A stretch of 48,577 bases of DNA, from the NCBI GenBank assembly GCA_018242525.1, contig JAFEBS010000077.1:1-48577 (forward strand), written 5' to 3'. Of the stretch, positions 1-8,268 are shown piece by piece. Position 1 is the stretch's first letter. Every line of letters starts with the position of its first letter. A program made the position numbers and the translations under genes. The stretch comes from Planctomycetota bacterium. Its GTDB lineage: Bacteria > Planctomycetota > Planctomycetia > Planctomycetales > Planctomycetaceae. The notes under the pieces were generated by a model, which searched no databases, was not told the origin of the DNA, and worked only from the letters and a program-made list of their open reading frames with translations.

Positions 1-25
1 CCTCCGACCGACGGATTAGAAATCC
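1..25. repeat. attL: attL: left copy of the integration direct repeat
   Basis: Bases 4-25 are identical to 48552-48573 at the other end of the window. Bases 1-25 match 48549-48573 with one mismatch at base 3. The repeat corresponds to the anticodon arm, variable loop and start of the T-arm of a tRNA-Arg gene. This is the usual signature of tyrosine-recombinase integration into a tRNA gene. On this side the tRNA is not completed after base 25, so this is the disrupted copy. Confidence 0.85.
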
Positions 26-82
26 TTTTTCGGGCCAATGGCCGATCCGCTGATTCTACGGTTTTTCGGCTGGAAATAAGCG

Positions 83-172
83 ATTCTCAACTGCTCGCAC
101 GTTCCAGATTATATCGGCGTTTCCGCCATTTCACAGGAATTCCGTGCCGAATTCAGTGCCATTCTCAACTGC
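83..172. repeat. Left-end arm-type repeats (probable integrase/Xis sites)
   Basis: Two kinds of short direct repeat lie just inside attL. GAATTCCGTGCC at 137-148 is followed directly by GAATTCAGTGCC at 149-160. ATTCTCAACTGC occurs at 83-94 and again at 161-172. The GAATTC 12-mer pair is also found inside the right end at 48475-48498. Paired short repeats flanking the core on both sides are what arm-binding sites of a lambda-like integrase look like. Binding is inferred, not shown. Confidence 0.6.
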
Positions 173-232
173 GTGAGTCGCGAGCAACCCAGTCGCGACT
201 GTGAACTTGCGCGCCGCTTTGGAGCCATGAAT

Positions 233-2221
233 CTAGTAGCTTCCGTCGTCGATCGTGACTGAGAGTCCTTCAATATCCTGTGGCTTAAGAGGTACCTCAC
301 CGCCTGAGGTCATCACTCTGCCCGTGAGCCGAAGTTTTTCGCCACCGTGGCGAAGAATCGGTACCTTCCACTCACTCCCTTGCGCCCCTTTGGGGGAGAG
401 GCGAGTCGGTCCGTACGCGCGTCCCTCTACCGATGTTAGAGTCACCTCTACCCACTCAACGGATTGATCAACACCGCCGAACATTAAGCTGGCAGGTATT
501 CTGTTGAACACTATCACATTGTCAAACAATCCTGCGGCTTGCTCATCAAACAACCCAATGGGATCTTGGGAAACGTATTCCACTGCCTCTGATGGGACTT
601 CGTCCGTTGTCGATTCAGCACCCTGAAATCTATCGATCTCAACTTCCGAATGTCCGGCCAATAAAACCGACATCTTGTCCTTCGGGAAGGCGATTCCACC
701 ATTCGAAGGAAGCCACGAGATCAGCACATCAGAGTCGGTATTGTTAACGATCTTCCGATCTACAATTCGAAGACCGAGCTGTTTGCGTCTTGAAAGCGAG
801 AGCCCAAACACCTGATCCTTGAGGATTTCGTGTTGGCCGTTCCCACCATCGCCACACCGAAGCCTAAGTTTGACTGGAATTCCACTTGGTGCTCCAAGCC
901 TTGCCAGAGCTGGACCGCCCTTGGCACCGTTTATTTTCAGGTGCACTTCGACCCGATTACCCCCGAGATCGGTGAAGCTTATTCCGTCAACTCCGCCGAA
1001 ATCGCATGTGGCAGATACGACGGTCACGGCTTGAGGTCCAATGTCGCGGATGCCCGGCAAAGCGAATGGAGCTTTGGCAAGCGGTGACGACGTAAGCAGT
1101 ACATTCAGATCTAAATCAATGACGCCTTGACTTTCATTTAGCGTTCCTGCTTTTCCGTGCCCCGAAAACTCGATCGAGGCATCATGGGGCAGAATACTTT
1201 GTGTACCAGCCGTAAAATTGAGGAGCGCATTTGCGGTGACGGTACGACCGCCGGGGAGTTCGAGCAACTTTTCGCGAATCGTCGGCTCTGGCAATGCTGC
1301 CGCGAGTTCTGCGCGGAGAGTTGCGGCTTCGGTAGAGAGGTCTGCCCCAAGGAGGCCGCCGATTCGAATCTCAGCAAACGGTAGTTGAAAGAAACCTTTT
1401 CGTATTTCAGCAACATCCTCCGCAGCCGATGAAATCTGTAGCTGTTGACGAAGTCCCTTGACAGCTTTCAATTTAAACCCAGTTGTCGCCGCTTGAATTG
1501 CAGCTCGCATGGAAGTTGATGAAATGCGTCTAGAATCCCCGAATGCTATCCGCTCTGAATTCGGCCCATTCGGAACGTCAGCAGTAACATTGCCACGCAA
1601 CTCCCTCAGACCTACTTCAAATAAATCGTTCAAATAAAGCAATGTCTGATCTCGCTCATACTTCTTGATGCGAGGCAGCCAGGGAAAGACGTCAGGAGAA
1701 CCATTGAATTGCTTAAAACTGCAGGCGAAACACCATTCTGTATCGGCACGCATGTTCAGATATACATGAAATGGACGATCTCGTTGGCTGTCTACGACAA
1801 GCGATTCTGCAACAACAACGCATCTATAATCATTCGGAATATCCTTATTGGGCGGAGGTAGCTCAAGTGGATCATGAATCATCAAAGAGAACGCTTGACG
1901 GTCGATAATCACTTTGCGGCATACCACTGCGAAAGTGACTGGCCCATCAACGGAATTCTTTGGAAATGGGAATGTAGTATTGCCGGCCAGTTTGTATTCA
2001 TCTGCGACAATTATAATCAAATTGTTGAGCGAATCACCGTCCGACAATATCTTTGTGACAGGAGCAGATTGTAAGAACGCCTTAATCGCAATTGCGTCTG
2101 CACCACTAATCGAGCTATTGACATCTCCAAACAGTGGATGATCGGCTGCCACGAGAAAACAAGGCGTCGTTATCAACAGCATGCTGCCAAGTAGGAAAAG
2201 TCTGGTCGTATGCCCGCACAT
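233..2221 (-). CDS. Secreted protein of unknown function
   Basis: About 662 residues from ATG 2221. That start gives a credible signal peptide: an Arg at residue 7, a hydrophobic stretch (LFLLGSMLLITTPCFLV) and a likely cleavage after the AA before DHPLFG. The reading frame is open back to a GTG at 2254, which would add 11 basic residues. The mature part shows no family I recognise. It is a long protein with hydrophobic and acidic alternation suggestive of beta domains. It follows the 2115-3404 gene on the same strand and overlaps its 3' end by about 107 bases in another frame, so the two are probably co-transcribed. No Shine-Dalgarno sequence is obvious at either start. It is the last gene before attL. 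Confidence 0.6.
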   Translation of the reverse strand: MCGHTTRLFLLGSMLLITTPCFLVAADHPLFGDVNSSISGADAIAIKAFLQSAPVTKILSDGDSLNNLIIIVADEYKLAGNTTFPFPKNSVDGPVTFAVVCRKVIIDRQAFSLMIHDPLELPPPNKDIPNDYRCVVVAESLVVDSQRDRPFHVYLNMRADTEWCFACSFKQFNGSPDVFPWLPRIKKYERDQTLLYLNDLFEVGLRELRGNVTADVPNGPNSERIAFGDSRRISSTSMRAAIQAATTGFKLKAVKGLRQQLQISSAAEDVAEIRKGFFQLPFAEIRIGGLLGADLSTEAATLRAELAAALPEPTIREKLLELPGGRTVTANALLNFTAGTQSILPHDASIEFSGHGKAGTLNESQGVIDLDLNVLLTSSPLAKAPFALPGIRDIGPQAVTVVSATCDFGGVDGISFTDLGGNRVEVHLKINGAKGGPALARLGAPSGIPVKLRLRCGDGGNGQHEILKDQVFGLSLSRRKQLGLRIVDRKIVNNTDSDVLISWLPSNGGIAFPKDKMSVLLAGHSEVEIDRFQGAESTTDEVPSEAVEYVSQDPIGLFDEQAAGLFDNVIVFNRIPASLMFGGVDQSVEWVEVTLTSVEGRAYGPTRLSPKGAQGSEWKVPILRHGGEKLRLTGRVMTSGGEVPLKPQDIEGLSVTIDDGSY

Positions 2222-3404
2222 AAAGTTGGTCGCGAATTTCTTTCGGATATGCACCTATGCCGATTAACCCGCTGACAGAACTACTGAGCGTCACAATATC
2301 TTGCGCTTCAATATCGATTGTCTCGTGGACATTTTTTATTTGTTCAATATCTTTCACAACGCTCGATTCGCCACGAGCATATGCCACAGACCACATCTTA
2401 TCCGATGAACTTGCGGTTGCATCTGGCTCCTTTGCCACGGCAGGATCAATTTTCTCCGGTGGCTTTTGAATCAACAAAATCTCTTCGTTAATACGAGCCA
2501 GAATAGGCGCTATCATCGTGTTGAGATCCTTTGACGTGTACTCGGTATTCCCTTTCAATTTGATCTTCAGCCCGCCCGAGTTCTCAAGCGCCTCTCGGAC
2601 CTTTGACATGTCAGAGGTGGCCGTAGCAGATGCTCGCGCAGCTCCATAGAACCCGGATGCAGCCGCGGCCGATTTGACTTTCTTGTCGCTACTATAATGC
2701 GTAGCGATCTGCCGATAATCGTATTCAATATGGGCCTTCGCCTTAGGAGTGAGCGCCCAGTAATCCATTGTGACAACAACCGGTATGCCGCCTTGGGCTT
2801 CAGTGAGCGCCTTGTAGACGTTTACGCCAGCGTTCGTCAGGTCGACTTGAAACACCATTTTTTGGGTGGCATCATTCGGAGCTGTTCCGCTGCCGTATGA
2901 CGATGATATTAGAGATCCAGCAGGCGTGTACGCGGTGACAGTTGCTTTTTTCAACTGTAAAGGCGCAATGCGTATCGCCGTACCGGGCGGCAATTTGTAT
3001 TCGGTTATGATTTTCTCTTTGAGCTGCAGAATTTCCTCGTCGGTCGCAGAGGTCACGGCGAGAAATTGGAGAATACCTCCGGTTACCGTTTCCTGCGTTT
3101 CATCTCCAAAACCATACTTCACTAAGGTGAATTCCGGCACTGCTTTGCCGTTAATGATGCGCTCCGTGAGACGCACTCGGTTCGGCGTGTAATAGAATTG
3201 AGAAGTCCGGTATTCATCTTGTCCGTCGCAATACACGGTAAATGAATTTGTTCCACCGGCACTGTTGACAACGATAGTGTGGGCGTCAACTGGGTCGAGA
3301 CTCGGCTGGGCGAAAAGCGTGTCGCTGGTGAGAAAGTACGGCGCGAGAATAAGCGCTGAGTAGAGAAACGCACGGGCTGAAGCGAGCTTGGTAGAAACTG
3401 CCAT
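2115..3404 (-). CDS. Secreted protein of unknown function, first gene of a pair
   Basis: About 429 residues if started at ATG 3404, which lies about 10 bases after a GGAAA and gives a clean signal peptide (MAVSTKLASARAFLYSALIL, cleavage probably near LFAQPS). The frame is open to 3479, but that start would put 25 unneeded residues before the signal. The mature protein has a short motif, FTVYCDGQDEYRTSQFYY, early on. An Ala-rich segment (AAAASGFYGAARASATA) lies near the middle, followed by a charged, coiled-coil-like stretch. I do not recognise the family. The 3' end runs into the next secreted gene in a different frame. Export with its neighbour is likely; the function is unknown. Confidence 0.65.
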   Translation of the reverse strand: MAVSTKLASARAFLYSALILAPYFLTSDTLFAQPSLDPVDAHTIVVNSAGGTNSFTVYCDGQDEYRTSQFYYTPNRVRLTERIINGKAVPEFTLVKYGFGDETQETVTGGILQFLAVTSATDEEILQLKEKIITEYKLPPGTAIRIAPLQLKKATVTAYTPAGSLISSSYGSGTAPNDATQKMVFQVDLTNAGVNVYKALTEAQGGIPVVVTMDYWALTPKAKAHIEYDYRQIATHYSSDKKVKSAAAASGFYGAARASATATSDMSKVREALENSGGLKIKLKGNTEYTSKDLNTMIAPILARINEEILLIQKPPEKIDPAVAKEPDATASSSDKMWSVAYARGESSVVKDIEQIKNVHETIDIEAQDIVTLSSSVSGLIGIGAYPKEIRDQLYVRAYDQTFPTWQHAVDNDALFSRGSRSSTVWRCQ

Positions 3405-3796
3405 TTGCTGATGTTTCCAAAGATAGGCGTTTGGAGCGAATGCTTGCTGAATGGAGTTGCGCGGCGGAGCGAAGGTCATTGTTCCGCAGATTGGAGGATA
3501 CCAAGAGAGGATTAATATACAAGTACCAGGCGATGCTCTGTGTGATGAATGTGTAGTTCTTCGAGAAGGGGGGAAAGTGGTCGTCGCCGTGGTAGCAGCG
3601 CAGGCGCGCAGCGGATGGTGGATACTAGGGAGTAAACTTTAGTATCGATTCGAGTGCTGAAGTACGGGCGGTACGATCGCAGAAGCACCATGACATGGAT
3701 TGGATGGCAGCGACCGTTAGTTCCAGAATTCTTTGCGGCCATGCCTGGCGGCTCAGGCCGCCGAGAGTTCCGTCAGCATCCGGGAGGGCGGTGTAG
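3405..3796. other. Intergenic region with no convincing gene
   Basis: This stretch lies between the start of the secreted-protein pair and the replication origin. Open frames here are short, overlap one another on both strands and lack ribosome-binding sites. It should carry the promoter of the leftward gene pair, but I see no confident -35/-10 pair. Confidence 0.4.
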
Positions 3797-3851
3797 ATTA
3801 ATTGTTGTGTGTTAAATACTTGTGTTAAATATAGTGTTACGCTGTGGATAG
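3797..3851 (+). other. oriV: AT-rich origin segment with 13-mers and a DnaA-like box
   Basis: Bases 3797-3839 are markedly AT-rich. They contain the 11-base repeat TGTGTTAAATA at 3808-3818 and 3821-3831, so with a 13-base period. This resembles the unwinding-element 13-mers of iteron plasmids. TGTGGATAG at 3843-3851 differs by one base from the reverse complement of the DnaA box consensus TTATCCACA. The segment lies immediately before the iterons and the initiator gene. The origin function is inferred from this arrangement. Confidence 0.7.
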
Positions 3852-3894
3852 CACTCGATAACGCACTGTTTTCCCTGTCTGATCTGGAACGGCC

Positions 3895-4082
3895 TGTGTG
3901 TAAACCATCGAAGAGTTGTGTGCAAACCATCGAAAAACCGTGTGTAAACCATCGAAACGAAACTTCAGTGTGTGAACTGTCGAAACCCTTCGCCGAGGGT
4001 ATTCGCGTGGGTGAAATATCGAACTACCAGTGGCCGTGTGTGATCTATCGAAACCGCTTGACATCGTGGGTGAAGTATCGAA
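3895..4082 (+). repeat. Iteron array, seven copies
   Basis: Seven 18-base units of the form NGTGNGTNAANNATCGAA start at 3895, 3917, 3939, 3967, 4006, 4035 and 4065. The first three are nearly identical and spaced exactly 22 bases apart, two helical turns. The later ones drift in sequence and spacing. The array runs into the apparent 5' end of the replication initiator gene, which makes an upstream ATG at 4030 doubtful. Such arrays bind the plasmid initiator and also control its expression and copy number. Confidence 0.85.
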
Positions 4083-4092
4083 GTATCGCCCG

Positions 4093-5142
4093 GTGTCAAA
4101 CGAAATCGCCAAAGAACGCCTCCCCCTCCTCCCGGACCGACGTGCTGCTCCGGACTTCTTCGTCTGCGACCTCATGGATGCAGCTCCGAAGGGCGATATG
4201 GCGTCGATGGAGCATCCGATCTTTTCACTGTCCACCAAGCCGGATCACCGTATTCGCCGCTACGAGCACGGTTCCACATATGTTGAGATCAAGCCCTCGG
4301 CGGATGGATTGGCAACGGTTCATGACCGTGATGTGTTGATCTATTGCATCAGCCAGTTGATGGCAGCCCTAAACGCCGGGCAAGAGGTATCGTCAGTCTT
4401 GCACTTCAAAGCCCATGATTTGCTCAAAGCCACGAACCGGATGACCAATGGCCAGGGTTATAATGCATTGAAAGCCGCTCTGGAACGGCTAGCGGGAACA
4501 CGCATCAGCACGAACATCACGACTGGTGGTCAGGAGGTCTTTGAGACGTTCGGGCTCATCGAGCGAGCCAAGATTGTCCGTGAAACGCGCGATGGCCGGA
4601 TGCAGGAAGTCGAGGTCAAGCTCTCGGATTGGGTCTTTAACGCCATCCGCCATCAGGAAGTGCTAACCCTTCACCGTGACTATTTCCGGCTGCGAAAGCC
4701 GCTGGAACGGAGGATGTACGAGCTTGGCCGCAAGCATTGCGGCAAGAAGGCGGAATGGAAGATCTCTTTGCCGCTGCTCCAGAAGAAATGCGGCTCGTCA
4801 TCGACCGAACGTGAGTTTCGGCGGCTGGTTTCGAAGATTGTCGAAGAGGATTTACGGTTCCAGCACATGCCCGACTACTCCGTGACGCTCGAATCAGATG
4901 ACATGGTGATCTTCCGAAGCCGTGGCAGCGTTCCCCTCGCCTCTTCTTCCTTACCGCAGGTACCGGTCGGCAACCTGAACGCTGAGACCTATCACGATGC
5001 CCGTATCGTCGCTCCTGGCTGGGATGTGTACTATTTGGAACGTGAGTGGCGAGAATGGATTACGGAGGCCCCCCGCGATGCAGACGCGGCCTTCATTGGG
5101 TTCTGCCGCAAATGGGCCGAACGGAGAGGCCTACCCGCATAA
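4093..5142 (+). CDS. repA: Plasmid replication initiator, RepA/RPA family
   Basis: About 349 residues from GTG 4093. The same frame also has an ATG at 4030, but that lies inside iterons 5-7, so a downstream start such as 4093 is more likely. The region DLMDAAPKGDMASMEHPIFSL, followed by a Tyr-rich beta segment and ATVHDRDVLIYCISQLMAAL, matches the conserved N-terminal part of the replication initiator protein A family of plasmids. A winged-helix-like basic region follows (LERRMYELGRKHCGK). The protein should bind the iterons just upstream and open the AT-rich segment to start replication. It converges with the parA operon, with a 14-base gap after its stop. No strong ribosome-binding site is visible, which fits weak translation of an initiator. 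The start is uncertain; the family call is fairly secure. Confidence 0.85.
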   Translation: MSNEIAKERLPLLPDRRAAPDFFVCDLMDAAPKGDMASMEHPIFSLSTKPDHRIRRYEHGSTYVEIKPSADGLATVHDRDVLIYCISQLMAALNAGQEVSSVLHFKAHDLLKATNRMTNGQGYNALKAALERLAGTRISTNITTGGQEVFETFGLIERAKIVRETRDGRMQEVEVKLSDWVFNAIRHQEVLTLHRDYFRLRKPLERRMYELGRKHCGKKAEWKISLPLLQKKCGSSSTEREFRRLVSKIVEEDLRFQHMPDYSVTLESDDMVIFRSRGSVPLASSSLPQVPVGNLNAETYHDARIVAPGWDVYYLEREWREWITEAPRDADAAFIGFCRKWAERRGLPA

Positions 5143-5156
5143 TGATTGGGAATCGG

Positions 5157-5471
5157 CTATTCGAGATAGCCATTTGACTTGAGCCAAGGCTCGATCGCTT
5201 CTTCGAGAATGTCCTGCAATGTGTTCGGTTCGGTTCCGCTCAATTGCCGTTCCAGTGATGCTCGCTTAAGAGCACTGGCAAAGTCGGCCCGAATCCGGGT
5301 ACTGATAGGAGAGCGGGAGTTATTGGGTGATGGGGAAGCGACGGTCGCAACATTGTGAGTTGCCCCCTCCCCCGGCTTCTTGTTTTGGAAGACAAAATTC
5401 TTTTCAAGTGCCGGATCAAGTGCTGCCGGGGTTTGTTTCAATCCATCAATCAGAGTGCGGCGGTCGGCCAT
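5157..5471 (-). CDS. Small ribbon-helix-helix partner of ParA
   Basis: About 104 residues from ATG 5471, preceded by AAGGA eight bases upstream. The first half is Pro/Lys-rich and probably disordered. The second half (SPISTRIRADFASALKRASL, then a helical acidic tail ending AIEPWLKSNGYLE) has the strand-helix-helix pattern of ribbon-helix-helix DNA-binding proteins. The gene starts 11 bases after the parA stop and is co-transcribed with it. In many plasmids a small protein of this type replaces ParB, binding the centromere and the parA promoter. I infer that role here from position; the fold call is by pattern only. Confidence 0.65.
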   Translation of the reverse strand: MADRRTLIDGLKQTPAALDPALEKNFVFQNKKPGEGATHNVATVASPSPNNSRSPISTRIRADFASALKRASLERQLSGTEPNTLQDILEEAIEPWLKSNGYLE

Positions 5472-5482
5472 GGTTCGCATCC

Positions 5483-6169
5483 TTATTTGCGAGTTGCTGC
5501 GAATCGTTTTTCACGGGAGAACTTGGCCGAACGGCTCTTGCATGCGTCCGGCAATATCTCGCGGAAAAGCTGATCGACTTCGGAGGCAGCTTCTTTGGCT
5601 CGTGCTCCGAGACTCCCAACCACTGCACCTTGTCCGGGGGCATCTGCGTAGATCTGACGCAATACCATAGAAGTGTGAGCCAGCGGTAGGTTCAACGATG
5701 TAGCCGCATCTTTCATGTCTTGGGTTAAACGATAATTTCGGCCGATCATGGACAGCACGATGACGGCTTTGGGAACACCCGAGCGGATGTCCTGCGCCTG
5801 TCGCAGAACTTCCGTTGCCTTAGCAAGTGCCCTTACTTCGAGCATTGAGGCCTTACATGGAACAATTGCGAGATCAGCTCGCAGGAGGAGCGCTCGGCTC
5901 GTTTCCGTTTGGCTGCCTGGACCATCGGCGACAACGTAATCGGTCTCTTGGTCGAGCAACGGCAATTCATTCAAGATGGCATCAGGATTGTCGAGACGCA
6001 CTGCCACAACTCCGGGGCATGCCTCGCGTATCCACTCCGAAGAGGACTGCTGAGTATCGCAGTCGGCAAGCGAGACGCGATGCCCTTGAGCATGCAGCCA
6101 GGCGGCGAGGTGAACGGCCAGAGTCGACTTTCCGACTCCTCCTTTTGAATTGGCAACGACGATAATCAT
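5483..6169 (-). CDS. parA: ParA-family partition ATPase
   Basis: About 228 residues from ATG 6169, which places the deviant Walker A motif right at the N terminus (IIVVANSKGGVGKSTLAVHL), as in short type Ib ParA proteins without a helix-turn-helix. Walker A' is LADCDTQQSS, and the Walker B-like segment is YVVADGPGSQ. The frame extends 17 residues further upstream, but those residues have no family counterpart. ParA forms an ATP-dependent gradient on the nucleoid that positions the plasmid copies. A small DNA-binding gene follows and a repeat array precedes it, giving the usual order of a centromere, ATPase and adaptor. The C-terminal tail is rich in basic residues. Confidence 0.9.
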   Translation of the reverse strand: MIIVVANSKGGVGKSTLAVHLAAWLHAQGHRVSLADCDTQQSSSEWIREACPGVVAVRLDNPDAILNELPLLDQETDYVVADGPGSQTETSRALLLRADLAIVPCKASMLEVRALAKATEVLRQAQDIRSGVPKAVIVLSMIGRNYRLTQDMKDAATSLNLPLAHTSMVLRQIYADAPGQGAVVGSLGARAKEAASEVDQLFREILPDACKSRSAKFSREKRFAATRK

Positions 6170-6174
6170 GGATC

Positions 6175-6460
6175 GACCGTAGCGCCTTGCTGGCATGATG
6201 GCAAGCATTATTTCCAGCAAGCTGTCTTTCCATCCTGTTGGCAGGATTGCTTGCCAGCATCATGACAATCAGGCATGTCAGCTGTCTGTCGCGCTGGCAA
6301 TCCAGCACGCTGTCATGCTGTCCAGCAAGCATGCCATCTGTCTGGCTGACATACATTCATGCAAGGTTGAAAGCAGGCTGTCCCGCCGTCATGCATGCAA
6401 GCTGTCTTGCTGGCATGAAAGTCTGCTGACAGGCTGTCTTGCCAGCAATTTCACCGTGAA
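6175..6460. repeat. parS: Probable partition centromere: clustered GCTGTC / TGCTGGCA repeats
   Basis: About 285 bases upstream of parA are filled with short related words. GCTGTC starts at 6231, 6281, 6309, 6317, 6377, 6401 and 6433. TGCTGGCA or its complement TGCCAGCA occurs repeatedly, for example near 6189, 6253, 6409 and 6440. CTGTCTTGC is followed by TGGCA at 6403 and by CAGCA at 6435. There is no open frame of note. Dense degenerate repeats upstream of a short ParA fit a centromere that also serves as the parA operator. The spacing is irregular, so it is not a CRISPR array. Confidence 0.6.
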
Positions 6461-6711
6461 ATTGCTCCTAAGCTCCGCATAGGGGAGACGTCTGACAACA
6501 AAATGACTCAGCCGAGAGGTATTCAGTCAACCGACTGACATACCATGAGAAGCACTCGAAAACTGTCCCATTTAGGGAGGCACCGCCCATCCTGTTTTGA
6601 AACTCGCGAGGGTGCTGTACCGTCGATGCAAAGCGATCGACTTTGCGATCCAATTGGTCTAGGTTGGGCCGACCGGCAATGCTGGTGGAATCAACCAACG
6701 ATGAGGAGACT
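6461..6711. other. Intergenic region with a small inverted repeat
   Basis: No gene is supported here. TCAGTC at 6523-6528 and GACTGA at 6533-6538 form a six-base inverted repeat around AACC, a possible operator. The segment should contain the promoter for the rightward gene at 6712. Confidence 0.35.
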
Positions 6712-7158
6712 ATGCCCAGAGCGAAGAAAGCAAAAGACCAACCGGTCGCCATAGAGCCCACTCCGGCGGAAAGCAGCCGCAATTCGGCAACCGTTTCGCT
6801 ACCTCCGGTCAGTGACGCAATCGTGCAATCGCTGCCGACTAGCGAATCTCCATCGGAAGGTGAACCGCAGGCGCCTGCCGCCCGTGGTCAATTCCGAAGC
6901 TGGGTGGTCGACATGGGGAGAGGTTATACCCGGCTCACTGATGAGACCAATCATCGTCTGGTCCTACAGTTCCACGAGAAGCCGCAGCCTGACGTGCTGA
7001 CAGCACTGAAGGGTGCTGGCTTCGAATTCAAGCCCGACTATTACGGTCAGAAAAACGCTTGGGTACGCCGAAACGACTTTGAAGGTCGACTACAAGTTGA
7101 AGCCATCGAGAAGCTGTTCGCTCAAGCAGGTGAGGGGCGTGAGTCGGCGGTACGCTGA
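6712..7158 (+). CDS. Hypothetical protein with a C-terminal GFEFKPDYYG-type domain
   Basis: About 148 residues from ATG 6712, preceded by GAGGAG with good spacing. The first half is Ser/Pro/Glu-rich and low-complexity. From about residue 62 a compact domain begins: RSWVVDMGRGYTRLTDETNH, then an alpha segment with LKGAGFEFKPDYYGQKNAW and RRNDFEGR. The pattern of a Gly-Phe-aromatic-Lys-Pro turn followed by an Ala-Trp-X-Arg resembles small domains attached to DNA-processing proteins of conjugative elements, but I cannot name a family. It is a single gene between the partition locus and the tetracycline-repressor locus. Confidence 0.6.
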   Translation: MPRAKKAKDQPVAIEPTPAESSRNSATVSLPPVSDAIVQSLPTSESPSEGEPQAPAARGQFRSWVVDMGRGYTRLTDETNHRLVLQFHEKPQPDVLTALKGAGFEFKPDYYGQKNAWVRRNDFEGRLQVEAIEKLFAQAGEGRESAVR

Positions 7159-7573
7159 GGATGGCGGGTTCAATGAACTGTGGCACACGTCCTTTTTGGA
7201 TTCGGCCGCGTCAAGGTCGATCTTGATGGCTTAGCATTGCAGGAATTGAAATGTCGTCTAAGGAGACCGGCGGACTACCGGACGACTCCCCTCGATTGTT
7301 GCGACCGCATCAAACGTCACCATCCAGAACACCGCAGCTTTGATTGCGAACATCATGCTACTTGCCTCGCTTTCTTCAACCCATTCGGCCGCTGCATATT
7401 CGATTGAATTGGCACTCTGTTATGCGGAGTAAATCAATCAGCCGATTCGCGATCGGATTGGACCTGTTCGCATTCTGTTTCTCATGAACGTGAGTGAATC
7501 GGGATTCACGGGTTTGGTATCAGGTGGCATTTCCTGGGAGCGGCATTTTGCGTTTCGTAAAACAGAAAAATCG
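7159..7573. other. Intergenic region of 415 bases with no supported gene
   Basis: The longest open frame (7180-7407, plus strand) begins with a plausible peptide but soon turns into atypical composition and has no ribosome-binding site. It may be a remnant. I see no strong hairpin or promoter. Confidence 0.35.
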
Positions 7574-8224
7574 TCAGCCTTGTTTGAGTTTGCTTGACGG
7601 AGGCCGATCGCTTCGGTGCTTCGCGAGGAGTGCCTTGAGTCCCGCGATAATGGATTGAAGGCCAAACTCGAAGTCGGCGTCGGGTTTTGCACCACGTAAA
7701 GCTTCGAACCCTGCGGCCAGGTGTGGATACGCAGCAGACGACGCTTCGAACGACGCCAATTCATCAACTTCGGTTTCGGTCTGCTCTTCAAGTACGCAGC
7801 CGACCACATAACGACCAATCAAAATTCCCGCCCGAAGCGCATCACCAGCGGGAAACCCAGCATGGCAAAGGTGCTCGACCTGCGATTCAATCCCCGGGAG
7901 TTGGCCCGGGTCAGGCCGCGTTCCCGCATGGAGACGAGCTCCGTCCCGATAGGCGAGCAGGGCAGATCGAAAACTTCGAGCATTTTCGGCGAGGAATTCG
8001 TGCCAGTGCTGGTTGGGCTTCGGCACCCGGCAAGTGTGCCCTTCAACCAGCATCGCTGTCGCCAATGCGTCGAGTAGTGCCTGCTTATTCTGAAAGTGCC
8101 AATAGAGTGCTGGCGACTGAACTCCCAATTCCTTCGCCAGACTCCGGGTCGTCAATCCATCGATTCCGACCTTATTCAGCAGCTTGAGCGCCGTTGCCAC
8201 CACGCGCGTACGTTCCAATTTCAT
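7574..8224 (-). CDS. tetR: Tetracycline-repressor-type TetR regulator
   Basis: 216 residues, the length of classical tetracycline repressors, with GAGGAG before ATG 8224. It aligns without gaps through the first 130 residues to TetR of Tn10 as I remember it: VGIDGLTTRSLAKELGVQSP then LYWHFQNKQALLDALA for the helix-turn-helix, and RDGARLHAGTRP for the effector pocket. The residues known to contact tetracycline-Mg are all kept at matching positions: His64, Asn82, Phe86, His100, Thr103, Gln116, and the Glu of GCVLEEQ (Glu147 in Tn10). The C terminus (FEFGLQSIIAGLKALL) matches the dimerisation helix. The gene is divergent from a FAD monooxygenase across tetO-like palindromes, so it should repress both genes until an effector binds. 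That effector could be tetracycline or a related polyketide. This is a much closer match than the broad TetR superfamily. Confidence 0.9.
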   Translation of the reverse strand: MKLERTRVVATALKLLNKVGIDGLTTRSLAKELGVQSPALYWHFQNKQALLDALATAMLVEGHTCRVPKPNQHWHEFLAENARSFRSALLAYRDGARLHAGTRPDPGQLPGIESQVEHLCHAGFPAGDALRAGILIGRYVVGCVLEEQTETEVDELASFEASSAAYPHLAAGFEALRGAKPDADFEFGLQSIIAGLKALLAKHRSDRPPSSKLKQG

Positions 8225-8239
8225 TGGTCTCTCCTCAGG

Positions 8240-8268
8240 TTGACAGTCTACATTCCAGCAGATAATTT
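8240..8268 (+). promoter_or_regulatory. Probable promoter of the monooxygenase gene
   Basis: TTGACA at 8240-8245 is a perfect -35 box. Candidate -10 boxes are GATAAT at 8261-8266 (15-base spacing) and TAATTT at 8263-8268 (17-base spacing). The tetO-like palindrome starts at 8265, so a bound repressor would cover the -10 region and transcription start. Confidence 0.55.

Noticed and set aside
6175..6460. Repeat array that could be taken for a CRISPR
   Set aside because: The repeated words are short and degenerate, occur in both orientations, and spacing is irregular; no cas genes are present.
7180..7407. Possible small gene of 75 codons
   Set aside because: It has no ribosome-binding site and no recognisable domain. 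A decayed gene cannot be excluded.
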